A stretch of DNA of 64,000 bases from Rana temporaria (Eukaryota > Chordata > Amphibia > Anura > Ranidae). Position 1 is the first letter of the stretch, and every line of letters starts with the position of its first letter. A program made the position numbers and the translations under genes. The stretch spans positions 337,203,341 to 337,267,340 of the forward strand of contig NC_053491.1 in NCBI RefSeq assembly GCF_905171775.1. The letters are read 5' to 3'. The notes under the pieces are model-generated. The model made no database searches. It saw nothing but the letters and a program-made list of their open reading frames with translations, and was not told where the DNA came from. Below, one piece after another: positions 24,347-34,485 of this stretch.

Positions 24347-24859
24347 TTGTACTGTTCTCCTCATAGTTATTTGTGTATTGCATTATCAAGCTTTCTTTCA
24401 CCATGTTGTTTTCATGCATCTTTTGTACTGCTGCCATCTGCTGGCCAGAATTTGCATGCCGCACGCCTGTTTTTTTTGTTAGTAAAGTTTTTTTTTTTTT
24501 TTTTTTTTCTTCCTCTTCTTCTTTCTCCATCGGGGGGGGGGGCCGGGAACTCAAGCACGGCTGGCCTTATCACGTGGGGGCAGCCATCGCAGTGCTTCAT
24601 GGCTGTGTGACTAGACACTGCACATTTTTTGGGCTTGAGAAGACATCAGTTTTTGACCAGCAGTTAGCCTCAGGATAGATACCAACAAGACAGCATTGAT
24701 ACCACTACTACAGAACAGTATTGTATCACCATTTATTGCTTTATCTGGATTGAATAAACCCATGTTGATTTCATCCTCATGTCTAATCCTGGATCCATCT
24801 AACCTGAGCATCTGCCGGTCCGGTCTGCCCCACTGCTTGGATACGAAGGTAGGAAGTCA
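24347..24859 (+). repeat. BEL/Pao 5' LTR
   Basis: Starts TGTACTGTTCTCCTCATAG and ends GGTAGGAAGTCA. It matches 44535-45014 over its length apart from substitutions and a longer T-run/G-run (24488-24541). The clear divergence between the two LTRs shows an old insertion. Confidence 0.8.
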
Positions 24860-25280
24860 CTAGGGATGAGCCGAACATACCCGGGTTCGGTTTGCACCAG
24901 AACGTTCGAACAGACCGACCGTTCGCGCAAACATTCAATTCAAAAGTGCTCATTTTAAAGCCCAATATGCAAGTTATTGTTGGAAAACGTCTTTGAGAAC
25001 CCGGGTCTTGCCCCAGGGAACATGTATCAATGGGAAAAAAAAGTTGTAAAAACTGTAGTTTTTCTCTTGAGCAGCGATTTTAATGATGCTTTAAGTGAAA
25101 AAAAAAAAAAAAAAAACTTGCACACCACTACACTACACACTGACCGGCACACCACTACACACTGACCACTACACCATACACTGACCATTACACTATACAC
25201 CATACACTGACCATTACACTATACACACCACTACATACTGACCACTAACCTGCACACCACTACCCTGCACACTGACCACC
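24860..25280. repeat. Interspersed repeat and ACTGACC tandem tract
   Basis: 24861-25110 (gatgagccgaacatacccgg, gcccaatatgcaagttattg, cttgccccagggaacatg) is a repeat I recall from ranid frogs. 25118-25278 is a loose tandem array around 'cactacacactgacc'. Confidence 0.55.
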
Positions 25281-25354
25281 AGGGCTGGTGCAAGGATTTT
25301 TGATGCCCACCCACCCCGGCTGCCCCCTGATTCCACTCTACCCTGCAACACATG

Positions 25355-25581
25355 TGTTATATCCTCTGTGTTGTGAGGGACACAAGACTCTGGGCTGGAA
25401 CAATGGATGTTTATTCAGTACAGGCTGTACACTGGAACATGCATCTCAGGACATTACAGGTTATCTGCTTCCTACATGTGGTCTCTCTAAGATGGCTACT
25501 ATACCCCTTGACCCTTGTCATCACTGCTGGGTGGAGCCAGCCTTAAAGTGCCAGTACATGTGAAACCCTTCAGGTATAACA
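25355..25581 (-). repeat. Gypsy 3' LTR
   Basis: Starts TGTTATATCC and ends GGTATAACA on the + strand, with short inverted ends. 227 bp, identical by eye to 29931-30157. Confidence 0.92.
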
Positions 25582-25744
25582 CCTTCCATCCATCCCTAAA
25601 AAAAACAAAAAAAAAAAAACACAACAAAACAATAACAGGCACAAAACATTAACTGCTAACTGTCCAATAACAGTCCTCCAAACACAGGAGAATTATGGGA
25701 CTTCAAGCTTCCAGGAACCGTTGCGGGGTTAATATGTCATCGGA

Positions 25745-28700
25745 TCACTTCCGTCGGCCCCGTCGAAAGTCTCGTAACCGCTCTTGCAACTGAAACCGGT
25801 CAGGAGGGCGACAGTGTCGTTGAGGCCGGGCATCCAGCGATTCGGGACCGGAGGAAACAGGGCTGGCCGGAATGGGTACCGGCGGGACCAAGAAGGGATC
25901 CCCCAGCTCAGAGGGTAAACAGACCTCCGGACCAGAGCTGGAGGGCTCTGTTGGAGACGAGTTCAAAAGTTCAGAGTCCCCACAATCATCAGTCTCTGTG
26001 CATCCTGATTCGCTGGGAGCAGATCCTTGAGACACTGGTGGTTCAGCTGGCATCAGGCATTCGGGCAGTTGAGAACGAGGACGCAGTTGGTCCGCATGAC
26101 GTCTGCAAATGGAACCATCTTCCAGGCGGACCTTGTACATCTTGGGTCCCAAGGTCTCTGCAATGACAGCAGGAAGCCAACGGGTGTTGGAAGGCCCATA
26201 AGATCGGGCCCATACCTTTTGTTGGGCTGTGAATCGGGGGAGCTCGTTGTGTTTGACCATCTTGTCTTGGGACTGTAGTACATGTTCCTGGACTGTTTGA
26301 GGGCGGAGCATATCCAAAACAGTCCATGGCTGCCGCCCCAGAAGGAGTTCTGCTGGAGTTTTCCCAGTGGTTGCATGTGGTGTGTTTCTGTAAGCAGAAA
26401 GGAAGGAGTCCAGCTGTTGGGGTGACAGGGACTGTTGTTTACTTGCAGCCACTGTAGCTTTGAAATAGCGTTTGAAAGTCTGCACAAACCGCTCTGCTTG
26501 ACCATTTGTAGCCGGGTGGTAAGGTGCGGTCAACTTGTGCTTGATGTTGTGGGCAGTCAGGAAACGCTGAAACTCCTGACTGGTGAATTGTGCACCGTTG
26601 TCTGTGACGATTTCTCTGGGGTATCCAAACGTAGCAGCGAGATGTAACAGTATGGAAACCGTTGCCTTAGTCGTTGGCTGAGTAACAGGAATGACCTCAG
26701 GCCACTTTGAATGGGCGTCCACTATGATCAAGAAGGTGTGTCCTCTGATCGGGCCTGCAAAGTCCAAGTGTAGGCGAAACCAAGGAACCGTGGGCCAAGT
26801 CCAGGGCTGGACGCACCCTCGAGGAGGGTCTCTTGCCGTTTGTGCACATCCAGCACAAGCATTCACATATGTTGTGATATCTGAGTCTAGGTTTGGCCAC
26901 CACACATAGCCTCTGGCCTTTTGTTTCATACGTGTGCTCCCGGGATGACCAGTATGTAGCAAGTCCAGAATGTGTCTCCGGAGGGTCTGTGGAATGATCA
27001 CTCGGTCTCCCCATAAAACATAGTTGCCAGCCACAGTTAATTCCATACGCCTACGGAAATAAGGTTCATACTCCTGTGTGACAGTTGCAGGCCAACCGGA
27101 CCGTACCCAGGAGAGTATTGTTTTCAGAAAGGTATCCTTATTTGTATGGGCTGCTATCTCCCCAGAAGACAAGAAGGACAGGCTGGTGTAACGACAACTC
27201 TTGACCGGTGGAGAAGAGTCCATGGACCTCCCTGTCAGTCGGGACATAGCGTCCGCATTAGCATTGGCATCATGACCACGATACTGAATTTTGTAGCTGT
27301 ATGCCCCCAAGAATAGGGCATAGCGTTGGAGGCGGGCCGCAGTAGTCTGGGAGATGCCTTTGTCAGGGCTAAAGATCTGAAGGAGTGGTTTATGGTCCGT
27401 CAGTATGGTGAATTCCCTACCATACAGGTAAAGATGAAACTTCTTAATTGCCCATATCAGCGCAAGAGCCTCTTTGTCAATGTGTGAGTAATTGCTTTCT
27501 GCTTTTGTCAAAGACCTGGAGGCAAATGCCACTGGTTTTTCTGACCCATCTGGTAAGATGTGAGATAGTACCGCCCCCAGACCATAGGGTGAGGCATCAC
27601 AAGCCAAGGTGAGAGGCTTCTGGAGGTCATAGTGCACAAGCATGCGTGACGCCAACAGCTTCCGCTTAGAAACTTCAAAAGCACGTTGGCATGCAGCCGA
27701 CCAGTCCCATCTGGAGTGTTTCTCCAAAAGCTTGTTCAACGGAAACAAGGTGTGTGCCAGATCTGGCAGGAATTTGTGGTAATAGTTCAGCAAGCCAAGG
27801 TATGATCGCAGCTGCTGGACGTTGGTTGGGGCTGGAGCTTTGACTAAAGCATCAACCTTGGCTTCCGTGGTGTGTATACCTTCTGCATCCACAAGGTGGC
27901 CACAAAACTCCAATTTAGGCACCATGAATTGGCATTTTGCTAAGTTCACTTTCAGGCCCTGTTCTTGGAGTCTCGCCAACACAAGCTCCACATTCTGCTT
28001 GTGTTCCTGGTCGGTCCGTCCTGTAATGAGCATGTCATCTAGCAGGCACTGAGTGAAAGGAATGTCCGCCAAAATCTCATCCATTTTTCGTTGCCAAATG
28101 GCTGGGGCAGAGGCTACCCCAAACACCATCCGATTATATTGATACAGTCCCTTGTGAGTGTTGATGGTCAGAAACTTGCGGGAAGAAGGATGGACCTCAA
28201 ACTGTAAATATGCTTGTTTGAGATCAAGCTTGGTGAACTTTTGACCTCCTGCAAGAGAGGCAAAAATGTCATCTACTCTGGGTAGGGGATACTGGTCTAT
28301 TTCCAGTTGAGAGTTCAGTGCCATGCGGAAATCGCCACAAATGCGCAAGTCCCCATTCGATTTCTTTACCGGTACAACTGGTGATGCCCACTCGCTGTGC
28401 TCTACCTTTGAGATGACACCTTGTTCCTCCAGCCGACTTAGTTCTGCTTCCACACCTGCTCGGAGTGCGAAAGGTACTGTCCGAGCTTTGAAGAACTTAG
28501 GCTGAGCGTTGGGTTTCAGCTTGAGTCTCACACAGTCATGCTTTATTTTTCCCAACTGGTCATCAAAAATCTTTGGGAACCGCTGCTTCAGGGACACCAC
28601 CCATCCCTCATTATCTCCTAATGGAATGGTAACGGTGTTACAGGGACTTATGGCGATGTCTGGCATACCAAAGTGAGCAATCCAGTCTCTCCCAAAGAGA

Positions 28701-29704
28701 GGGGGTCCCCCATTTTCTAGGATATATAATGGCAGTCTCTTTGTCTGACCCTTGTACAATACCTTTACTTTTGCGTAACCCAGTGGGTGGAGTATCTGCT
28801 TTGAGTATGTCTGCAGTTTGATTGGTGTTGGGCGGACAGTTTTTCGGGTCTGAAGTTGTCTCCATTGTTTCTGGGTGATAACTGAAACTGCTGCTCCTGT
28901 GTCTACATCCATCCTGAGTTTCTTTCCCTCAATGGTTACATCTACAGTCATTGCGGAGGGTGCTGAATGCATATGATGTATGTCTAACCTGTGGAGCATT
29001 TCCTCATCCTCTGACTCAGATGATGATGTATATCTTCCCACCATATATGTCTTAGTCTTGGGGTTCAGAGGTTGTTTATCTCGCACCTTCTTGCTACGGC
29101 AAACTCGTTTCAGATGGCCGGTCCTACCGCAATTATGACAGGTCTGATCCTTAAACCGGCAGACTTTGTGATCATGGTCTGTATTCCCACAATGGTAGCA
29201 AGCTGACTCCCGGCTTGGTGGGGGTCTGTATTTCCAGTTTGCAGCAGTTGGCTTGACTGCTGTTCTGAAAACTCTCTGCTTCACCTCTTCCCTTCTGCTC
29301 TGGGGGTTCAATTCCTCTGTATCTTTCACAGCCATTTCCATCACTGAAGCTATCTCAATTGCCTTTGTAAGAGTAAGGTCTTTCTCTGATAACAGTCTCT
29401 TTTGTGTTGACTCACAATTCAGTCCCATGACAAACTTATCTCTCAGTGCAGTAGGTAGGTAGTCCCCAAAAGAACAGGTCGAGGCTAGTCTGCGAAGGGC
29501 GAGCACATAAACTTTAATCTCTTCACCTGTCTGCTGCTGCCTCTGATAGAAGCGAAATCTTTCTGCAATCTCTAATGGTTTAGGCTGGAAGTGATCCTCT
29601 AGCAGTGTCAGCAGCTCTGCCAATGTCTTAGCTGCTGGTTTTACAGGGGAAAGCAGATCCCTCAGAGTGTCATATGTCTTGGCCCCAACCACTGTCAGAA
29701 ACAC
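25745..29704 (-). CDS. Gypsy Gag-Pol polyprotein (long open frame)
   Basis: An unbroken 1319-residue frame of a Ty3/gypsy retrotransposon. In order: a capsid-like region (about 1-140); two CCHC zinc knuckles (C169, C172, H177, C182 and C189, C192, H197, C202); an aspartic protease with D268-T-G; reverse transcriptase (about 400-600) with CLLDDMLI in place of the usual YxDD; RNase H (ACDAS, D703); and an integrase with an HHCC zinc finger (HTGHPG...CAGCAQT) and the catalytic triad D981, D1035 and E1071. The C-terminal tail is Ser/Pro-rich. The listed start is only the first Met after a stop; the true gag start is upstream at 29824, cut off by one nonsense codon. No chromodomain is seen. Confidence 0.93.
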   Translation of the reverse strand: MFLTVVGAKTYDTLRDLLSPVKPAAKTLAELLTLLEDHFQPKPLEIAERFRFYQRQQQTGEEIKVYVLALRRLASTCSFGDYLPTALRDKFVMGLNCESTQKRLLSEKDLTLTKAIEIASVMEMAVKDTEELNPQSRREEVKQRVFRTAVKPTAANWKYRPPPSRESACYHCGNTDHDHKVCRFKDQTCHNCGRTGHLKRVCRSKKVRDKQPLNPKTKTYMVGRYTSSSESEDEEMLHRLDIHHMHSAPSAMTVDVTIEGKKLRMDVDTGAAVSVITQKQWRQLQTRKTVRPTPIKLQTYSKQILHPLGYAKVKVLYKGQTKRLPLYILENGGPPLFGRDWIAHFGMPDIAISPCNTVTIPLGDNEGWVVSLKQRFPKIFDDQLGKIKHDCVRLKLKPNAQPKFFKARTVPFALRAGVEAELSRLEEQGVISKVEHSEWASPVVPVKKSNGDLRICGDFRMALNSQLEIDQYPLPRVDDIFASLAGGQKFTKLDLKQAYLQFEVHPSSRKFLTINTHKGLYQYNRMVFGVASAPAIWQRKMDEILADIPFTQCLLDDMLITGRTDQEHKQNVELVLARLQEQGLKVNLAKCQFMVPKLEFCGHLVDAEGIHTTEAKVDALVKAPAPTNVQQLRSYLGLLNYYHKFLPDLAHTLFPLNKLLEKHSRWDWSAACQRAFEVSKRKLLASRMLVHYDLQKPLTLACDASPYGLGAVLSHILPDGSEKPVAFASRSLTKAESNYSHIDKEALALIWAIKKFHLYLYGREFTILTDHKPLLQIFSPDKGISQTTAARLQRYALFLGAYSYKIQYRGHDANANADAMSRLTGRSMDSSPPVKSCRYTSLSFLSSGEIAAHTNKDTFLKTILSWVRSGWPATVTQEYEPYFRRRMELTVAGNYVLWGDRVIIPQTLRRHILDLLHTGHPGSTRMKQKARGYVWWPNLDSDITTYVNACAGCAQTARDPPRGCVQPWTWPTVPWFRLHLDFAGPIRGHTFLIIVDAHSKWPEVIPVTQPTTKATVSILLHLAATFGYPREIVTDNGAQFTSQEFQRFLTAHNIKHKLTAPYHPATNGQAERFVQTFKRYFKATVAASKQQSLSPQQLDSFLSAYRNTPHATTGKTPAELLLGRQPWTVLDMLRPQTVQEHVLQSQDKMVKHNELPRFTAQQKVWARSYGPSNTRWLPAVIAETLGPKMYKVRLEDGSICRRHADQLRPRSQLPECLMPAEPPVSQGSAPSESGCTETDDCGDSELLNSSPTEPSSSGPEVCLPSELGDPFLVPPVPIPASPVSSGPESLDARPQRHCRPPDRFQLQERLRDFRRGRRK

Positions 29705-29824
29705 TGCTACTTGCCTGTTGTCTGGGATGGCATTTGCACTGAAATACTGTTCCAGTCTCTCAACCCAGGAAGTTCAGGATGTCTGTTCTCCATCAAACTC
29801 ACTTAATGTCCCGATTAATGACAT
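29705..29824 (-). pseudogene. Gypsy gag N-terminus, broken by one stop
   Basis: On the - strand an ATG at 29824 opens the same frame as the long Gag-Pol (MSLIGTLSEFDGEQTS). It meets TGA at 29776-29774 (codon 17), then continues SWVERLEQYFSANAI into the long frame without further damage. This single stop is the only coding lesion I see in the element. Confidence 0.85.
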
Positions 29825-29930
29825 TTTCCTGCTGGGATCTGTGATTGCTTTTATCCAGGTGACAATCCACAATGTCTTTGTCTCTCTCTCAGACTGATAG
29901 ACACTTTGTAAATCCCATCCTCGTCGCCAC

Positions 29931-30157
29931 TGTTATATCCTCTGTGTTGTGAGGGACACAAGACTCTGGGCTGGAACAATGGATGTTTATTCAGTACAGG
30001 CTGTACACTGGAACATGCATCTCAGGACATTACAGGTTATCTGCTTCCTACATGTGGTCTCTCTAAGATGGCTACTATACCCCTTGACCCTTGTCATCAC
30101 TGCTGGGTGGAGCCAGCCTTAAAGTGCCAGTACATGTGAAACCCTTCAGGTATAACA
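29931..30157 (-). repeat. Gypsy 5' LTR
   Basis: Identical by eye to 25355-25581. Because the element reads on the - strand, this is the upstream LTR carrying the promoter. Confidence 0.92.
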
Positions 30158-30162
30158 ACATG

Positions 30163-30560
30163 TGACCTATCTGACACACCTACCTGACACATGCACTGAT
30201 CCATGGTCCACCTGACACCTATTTCCTGCACTACTCGCATTACACTGACCCACGTGACCATTACACTGACCCACGTGACCATTACACTGACCCACGTGAC
30301 CATTACACTGACCCACGTGACCACTACACTGACCTATGTGACACCTACTACACTAAGCTACCTTACACCTACACTAACCCACCTCACTCCTACTTCCTGC
30401 ACTCACATTACACTGACCCACCTGACCATTACACTGACCAGACACCAACACTGACTATTACAATGACTGACACACACTGACCCCTGACATACACTGACCT
30501 TACACCTACACTTACCCACCTGACTGACTCCCACAGTAGGAGTCCTACTTCCTGCACTAA
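30163..30560. repeat. Minisatellite around 'cactgacccacgtgaccatta'
   Basis: At least four near-perfect 21-bp units at 30237-30330, then degenerate units (cctacactaacccacctcac). Similar 'cactgacc' units occur at 25118-25278, so the array was probably continuous before the gypsy insertion. Confidence 0.8.
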
Positions 30561-31154
30561 CACACCCCCCTCCCTCCACACAGCTCTGTGCAAAACTATC
30601 CTCCTTACCTTCGTCTTCTCTTCAGCCTACAGGCAGGACTCGGAGGACCTCAGCACTGGATGTGCATAATTGGTCCCGACTCCCCGCCAGCGCCATCCAC
30701 CCGAAGCCCGCGCCATGTGTCCCCGTCGGGCGGGAGGTCAGCTAACACGCTGCACCTCCATGCTCCACTAGACAGGAAGTGCCACGGCCGAACCAGAGGA
30801 GAGGGACAGGCGCCAGGCAGAGGGGAAGACAGCAGCTTACATTTCCACTGGGTCTCTCTCCCCCCCCCCCCGCCATGTTCAGTGTTTCCTGGCGGCCAGC
30901 GCACTGTGATTGGGCATATGGCGATCATGTGCGGAGGCGGGACTTCAAGAGCGATTGCGGACAGGCCAGCCCCACGCCGCACATGACCCCTATATGCCCA
31001 ATCACAGGGTGCCAGACACTAATAATGGCAGCCGGAGATTGGGGACACAGGAAGTGAAAATTAGGAGGAGGCACGGAAATTGCGCCCCCCCTAAATGTCG
31101 TGCCCAGGGCCACGCCCCCTGCCCCCCCCCCCCACACTACGCCACTGCCCTCAT

Positions 31155-32108
31155 GTCAGGACTCAAATCCTCTGGTGGTACCACAAGCTTACAAGTTGCC
31201 ACAGGCGGCTGAACACAGCTCATCAAGGATACAAGAGACTGTCCACAAGGTATATAACCTTTCTAAAAAATGTTAATAATGATGAAGCCCTTTCAGAACT
31301 GAGCAAGGCAGAATCTATAGACATACAAAGAGACACCATGGTGCTGCTTGCTAAAGATAAAGCGGAACTCTGCATCTCCCATTTGCAAAAAACTAGATCA
31401 CACAGATCAAATTCATCCAAACATTCCTCTCGGTCATACAGATCATCGTGCTCAAGAAGCTCAGCCCTAAGTGACAGATTACTAGAGGCCCGCATAAATG
31501 CAGAGCAATCCAAAGCCAGACGTTCCTTCACTGAAAAGAAGCTCTGGCAAGAGCGGAAGCCGAGGCAAAGCGAGCAGAGGCCAAGAAGGCAGAAGCAGAG
31601 GCTCGAATAAAGATTCTTGAATCGGAGATGGAAGAGGAAATTGCATTAGCTAAAGTAAGACTACTTGAGCAAGCATTAAGCCAAGGTCTTAATCCAGTCT
31701 GCTCGCCACCACAGGAGGTAGAATATCCAGCGACTATGTACTGGAACAGTTATCTGCATCACCCCCAGTATGCAGTACCGTCCAAGCCGACAACACCGAA
31801 ACCACCAAGTCAACTCCACCTACAGTGCCAGTGTCACTTACAGCGCCTGAGCAACCTGATGGTGTTCACCCAGATGTGCCTTCTCAAGAACAGTTATTAC
31901 AAAACTACAAAAAAGGCTATCAGGCGTTTCCTAGCCTAACCCCACAGCTCAAGCAGCAGTCATCAAGATCTACAGAGGCTAGATCACAGCTCAACCCTGT
32001 AGCAACATCATTCTACCCGGATGCATCTCACCCTTTCACGCTACGCAGCCTACACGCCCCGGCGGCATCGCAAGTTGTCGTGGCAACAAGCAGTGAGAAA
32101 TCAGATAT
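31155..32108 (+). pseudogene. BEL/Pao gag, N-terminal part
   Basis: It encodes a helical, charged region (ALSELSKAESIDIQRDTMVL, then SSALSDRLLEARINAEQSKA, then after a frameshift ILESEMEEEIALAKVRLLEQ). A Pro/Gln-rich linker ending SSEKSD follows. This is the typical coiled N-terminus of BEL/Pao Gag. Frameshifts lie near 31555 and 31800. It is cut at 32108 by the fold-back element and resumes at 36842 in the DUF1759 region. Confidence 0.75.
32094..32108. repeat. 15-bp target duplication, left copy
   Basis: TGAGAAATCAGATAT here and again at 36827-36841. Between them lies the inserted fold-back element. Confidence 0.85.
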
Positions 32109-33558
32109 AAAGTGACGAGTGGTTTTGCGCTAATATAGATCCTCAATGTGTACTAACCTAAACAAAATATATACAGTGCAGCAAAACCTAGTGGTGTTTA
32201 CAATACACAAAACAGAAATCAAAGGTGAATGTGATTCTGCGCAACGTATCTCACAAAATAGTGACACACAAAAATAATAACCCCAATGGAATAGTGTGAT
32301 AAATAATAAATACCCTAAATGTAAATATTATAAGAGTTTTCACACTCAAAAATGACATAAATCAAACAAAAAAGTGTAATCAAGTCCAATGAATGAAGCA
32401 ATCCAGCCAAAATTGCTGGATAAGTGATGTGCCAAAGAAAATCCAAAAATCAATAATGCAGTAAATATTGCCAGATATGGATGCTTAATATTGCTGAATT
32501 CGATGAAGTAATAATAATATTGGCAAGCAGATGATGCACAAATCCTTCCCTGGGCTCACTAGCCTCTTACCTCCAGGCAGATGTAAATAGGCATCCAGTA
32601 TATCCCATACTCGTGGTCCTCTATGGATAACTCCAATCCGTCCGCCCCCTCAGCTGGCACTACGTCTCCTATACAGATCCACACAGCACTCAGCCACAGA
32701 TGGAAAACAGAGAGAACAGAAGGAGGGACTCCAATGGTGAAGTACAGTAAACCAGGCGGATTTTAATAAAAGAAAAACCTGTGCTTACATCTAAATAGAT
32801 AAAACAGGTGCAGCAAAAATAGAAAACGAGCGGCGTTCCACAGCGCCGGCTTACGTCACTCCAGGTGTACGTCCCGTCCAATCCCTACGCGTTACGATGT
32901 GATCCCGCGTCGTAACGCGTAGGGATTGGACGGGACGTACACCTGGAGTGACGTAAGCCGGCGCTGTGGAACGCCGCTCGTTTTTATTTTTGCTGCACCT
33001 GTTTTATCTATTTAGATGTAAGCGCAGGTTTTTCTTTTATTAAAATCCGCCTGGTTTACTGTACTTCACCATTGGAGTCCCTCCTTCCGTTCTCTCTGTT
33101 TTCCATCTGTGGCTGAGTGCTGTGTGGATCTGTATAGGAGACGTAGTGCCAGCTGAGGGGGCGGACGGATTGGAGTTATCCATAGAGGACCACGAGTATG
33201 GGATATACTGGATGCCTATTTACATCTGCCTGGAGGTAGGAGGCTAGTGAGCCCAGGGAAGGATTTGTGTATCATCTGCTTGCCAATATTATTATTACTT
33301 CATCGAATTCAGCAATATTAAGCATCCATATCTGGCAATATTTACTGCATTATTGATTTTTGGATTTTCTTTGGCACATCACTTATCCAGCAATTTTGGC
33401 TGGATTGCTTCATTCATTGGACTTGATTACACTTTTTTGTTTGATTTATGTCATTTTTGAGTGTGAAAACTCTCTTATAATATTTACATTTAGGGTATTT
33501 ATTATTTATCACACTATTCCATTGGGGTTATTATTTTTGTGTGTCACTATTTTGTGAG

Positions 33559-34096
33559 TGTGACGGTATCGGTATGATATCCCCATCAAAGATTCCCTTC
33601 TTCCATAAGAACGTCACCCAATATTCCACTAGGAGGGATATTCCTGAGATCGCCCATTAAGCCACACATTAGTCCAGGCTTACTGCTAGAACAAGACAGA
33701 GTTTAATGTTATAACACACAGCTTATATGTCATTTCCAAAACTGTTACAATGACAAATCTCCGCCCCCCTCACACTGGGGCTTCCATACAGATTATAGGC
33801 AGACACGACGGAGCCGAGTCTGAAAACACATTTTCTTTAGACAATGACATCAATGACGCTGAGTACTGAATACATTAACTAGACAACTCGACCCCTCATA
33901 TAGAGAGATAATTACCACAATGAAGCAATCAGAATAATTAACACAAGCCACTTAAACACAGATCTCCTTCACACAACACAATAGATCAATTAACCTTTAG
34001 AAATAGTGAGGGGACATTAGCACTTCAATAACCGGATGGTAATCACAATGGCAAGCAGGGAGCATTAAACTGAGACATATAGGCAAATGTATCACA
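33559..34096 (-). repeat. 3' LTR of the gag-HEXIM element
   Basis: 538 bp. It matches 36256-36793 except for one C/T difference (cagacacgacgg here, cagacacgatgg there). Confidence 0.92.
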
Positions 34097-34485
34097 ATGG
34101 CCCCCCTTTTTCTCCCTGCTCCGGAAAACCCGGTTGGACCTTCCCTGGTCCAGTAGGGTTGACGGGTTTAGAGCTTTTAGTCCGAGGTTAACTCCGTTTG
34201 GCATGACTGACCTCCCTTGGCAACTGCTTCAGACTCAGGTATGCCACCGGGTCATCAGATCACACGCCGGTCAGTCCCCAAGTCTTTGTGCGATCTGCAA
34301 AGTCACCAGAAGTCAGTGTGAAGACGGTGAATGGGTATGTGCGCCGCCATCTAGGTGTCCCGCTATGGGAGGGGGCAGGTTATGGCTCTGAAGTGACAAT
34401 CACAGGAGATTCATAAAAAGAAAAAGTTATATTTGTTGAAATGCTGTAGCACTGGTGCTCAGAGTCCGGGGGGGGGGAAGGGGAC
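34097..34485 (-). other. 3' untranslated part of the gag-HEXIM element
   Basis: About 390 bp between the stop codon and the 3' LTR, ending (- strand) in the purine tract. No pol remnant recognised. Confidence 0.6.

Larger units (their letters stand above)
25355..30157 (-). mobile_element. Young Ty3/gypsy-type LTR retrotransposon
   Basis: 4.8 kb with two 227-bp LTRs that look identical base for base and a perfect 5-bp target duplication ACATG (25350-25354, 30158-30162). It reads on the - strand. After the 5' LTR comes GTGGCGACGAGGATGGGAT, a typical gypsy primer-binding site. A purine-rich tract (AGGGATGGATGGAAGG on the - strand) precedes the 3' LTR. Gag and Pol form one frame. Identical LTRs mean recent insertion. 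Confidence 0.92.
25279..31154. repeat. Repeat element split by the gypsy insertion
   Basis: Left CAGGGCTGGTGCAAGGATTT and right CACACTACGCCACTGCCC look like the two ends of one element into which the gypsy element (25355-30157) inserted. Inside are a tandem array (30163-30560), a C run, and an inverted pair gattgggcatatgg / atatgcccaatcacag (30909-31010). Its superfamily is unclear. Confidence 0.4.

Noticed and set aside
26053..26505. Minus-strand frame of 150 codons inside the gypsy pol
   Set aside because: Out-of-frame shadow of the 1319-residue Gag-Pol.
30097..30454. Frames with repeated VMVTWVS or TLTHVTI
   Set aside because: Translation of the 21-bp minisatellite at 30163-30560.
32881..32930. 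Hammerhead ribozyme at the centre of the fold-back element 32109-36826
   Set aside because: ACGCGT is present, but GAAA is replaced by GTAA and no CTGANGA lies before a stem II. The similarity is only to the closing palindrome.
34097..34485. Hidden pol or env remnant behind gag-HEXIM
   Set aside because: I read all three minus-strand frames roughly and saw no protease, RT or integrase motif.
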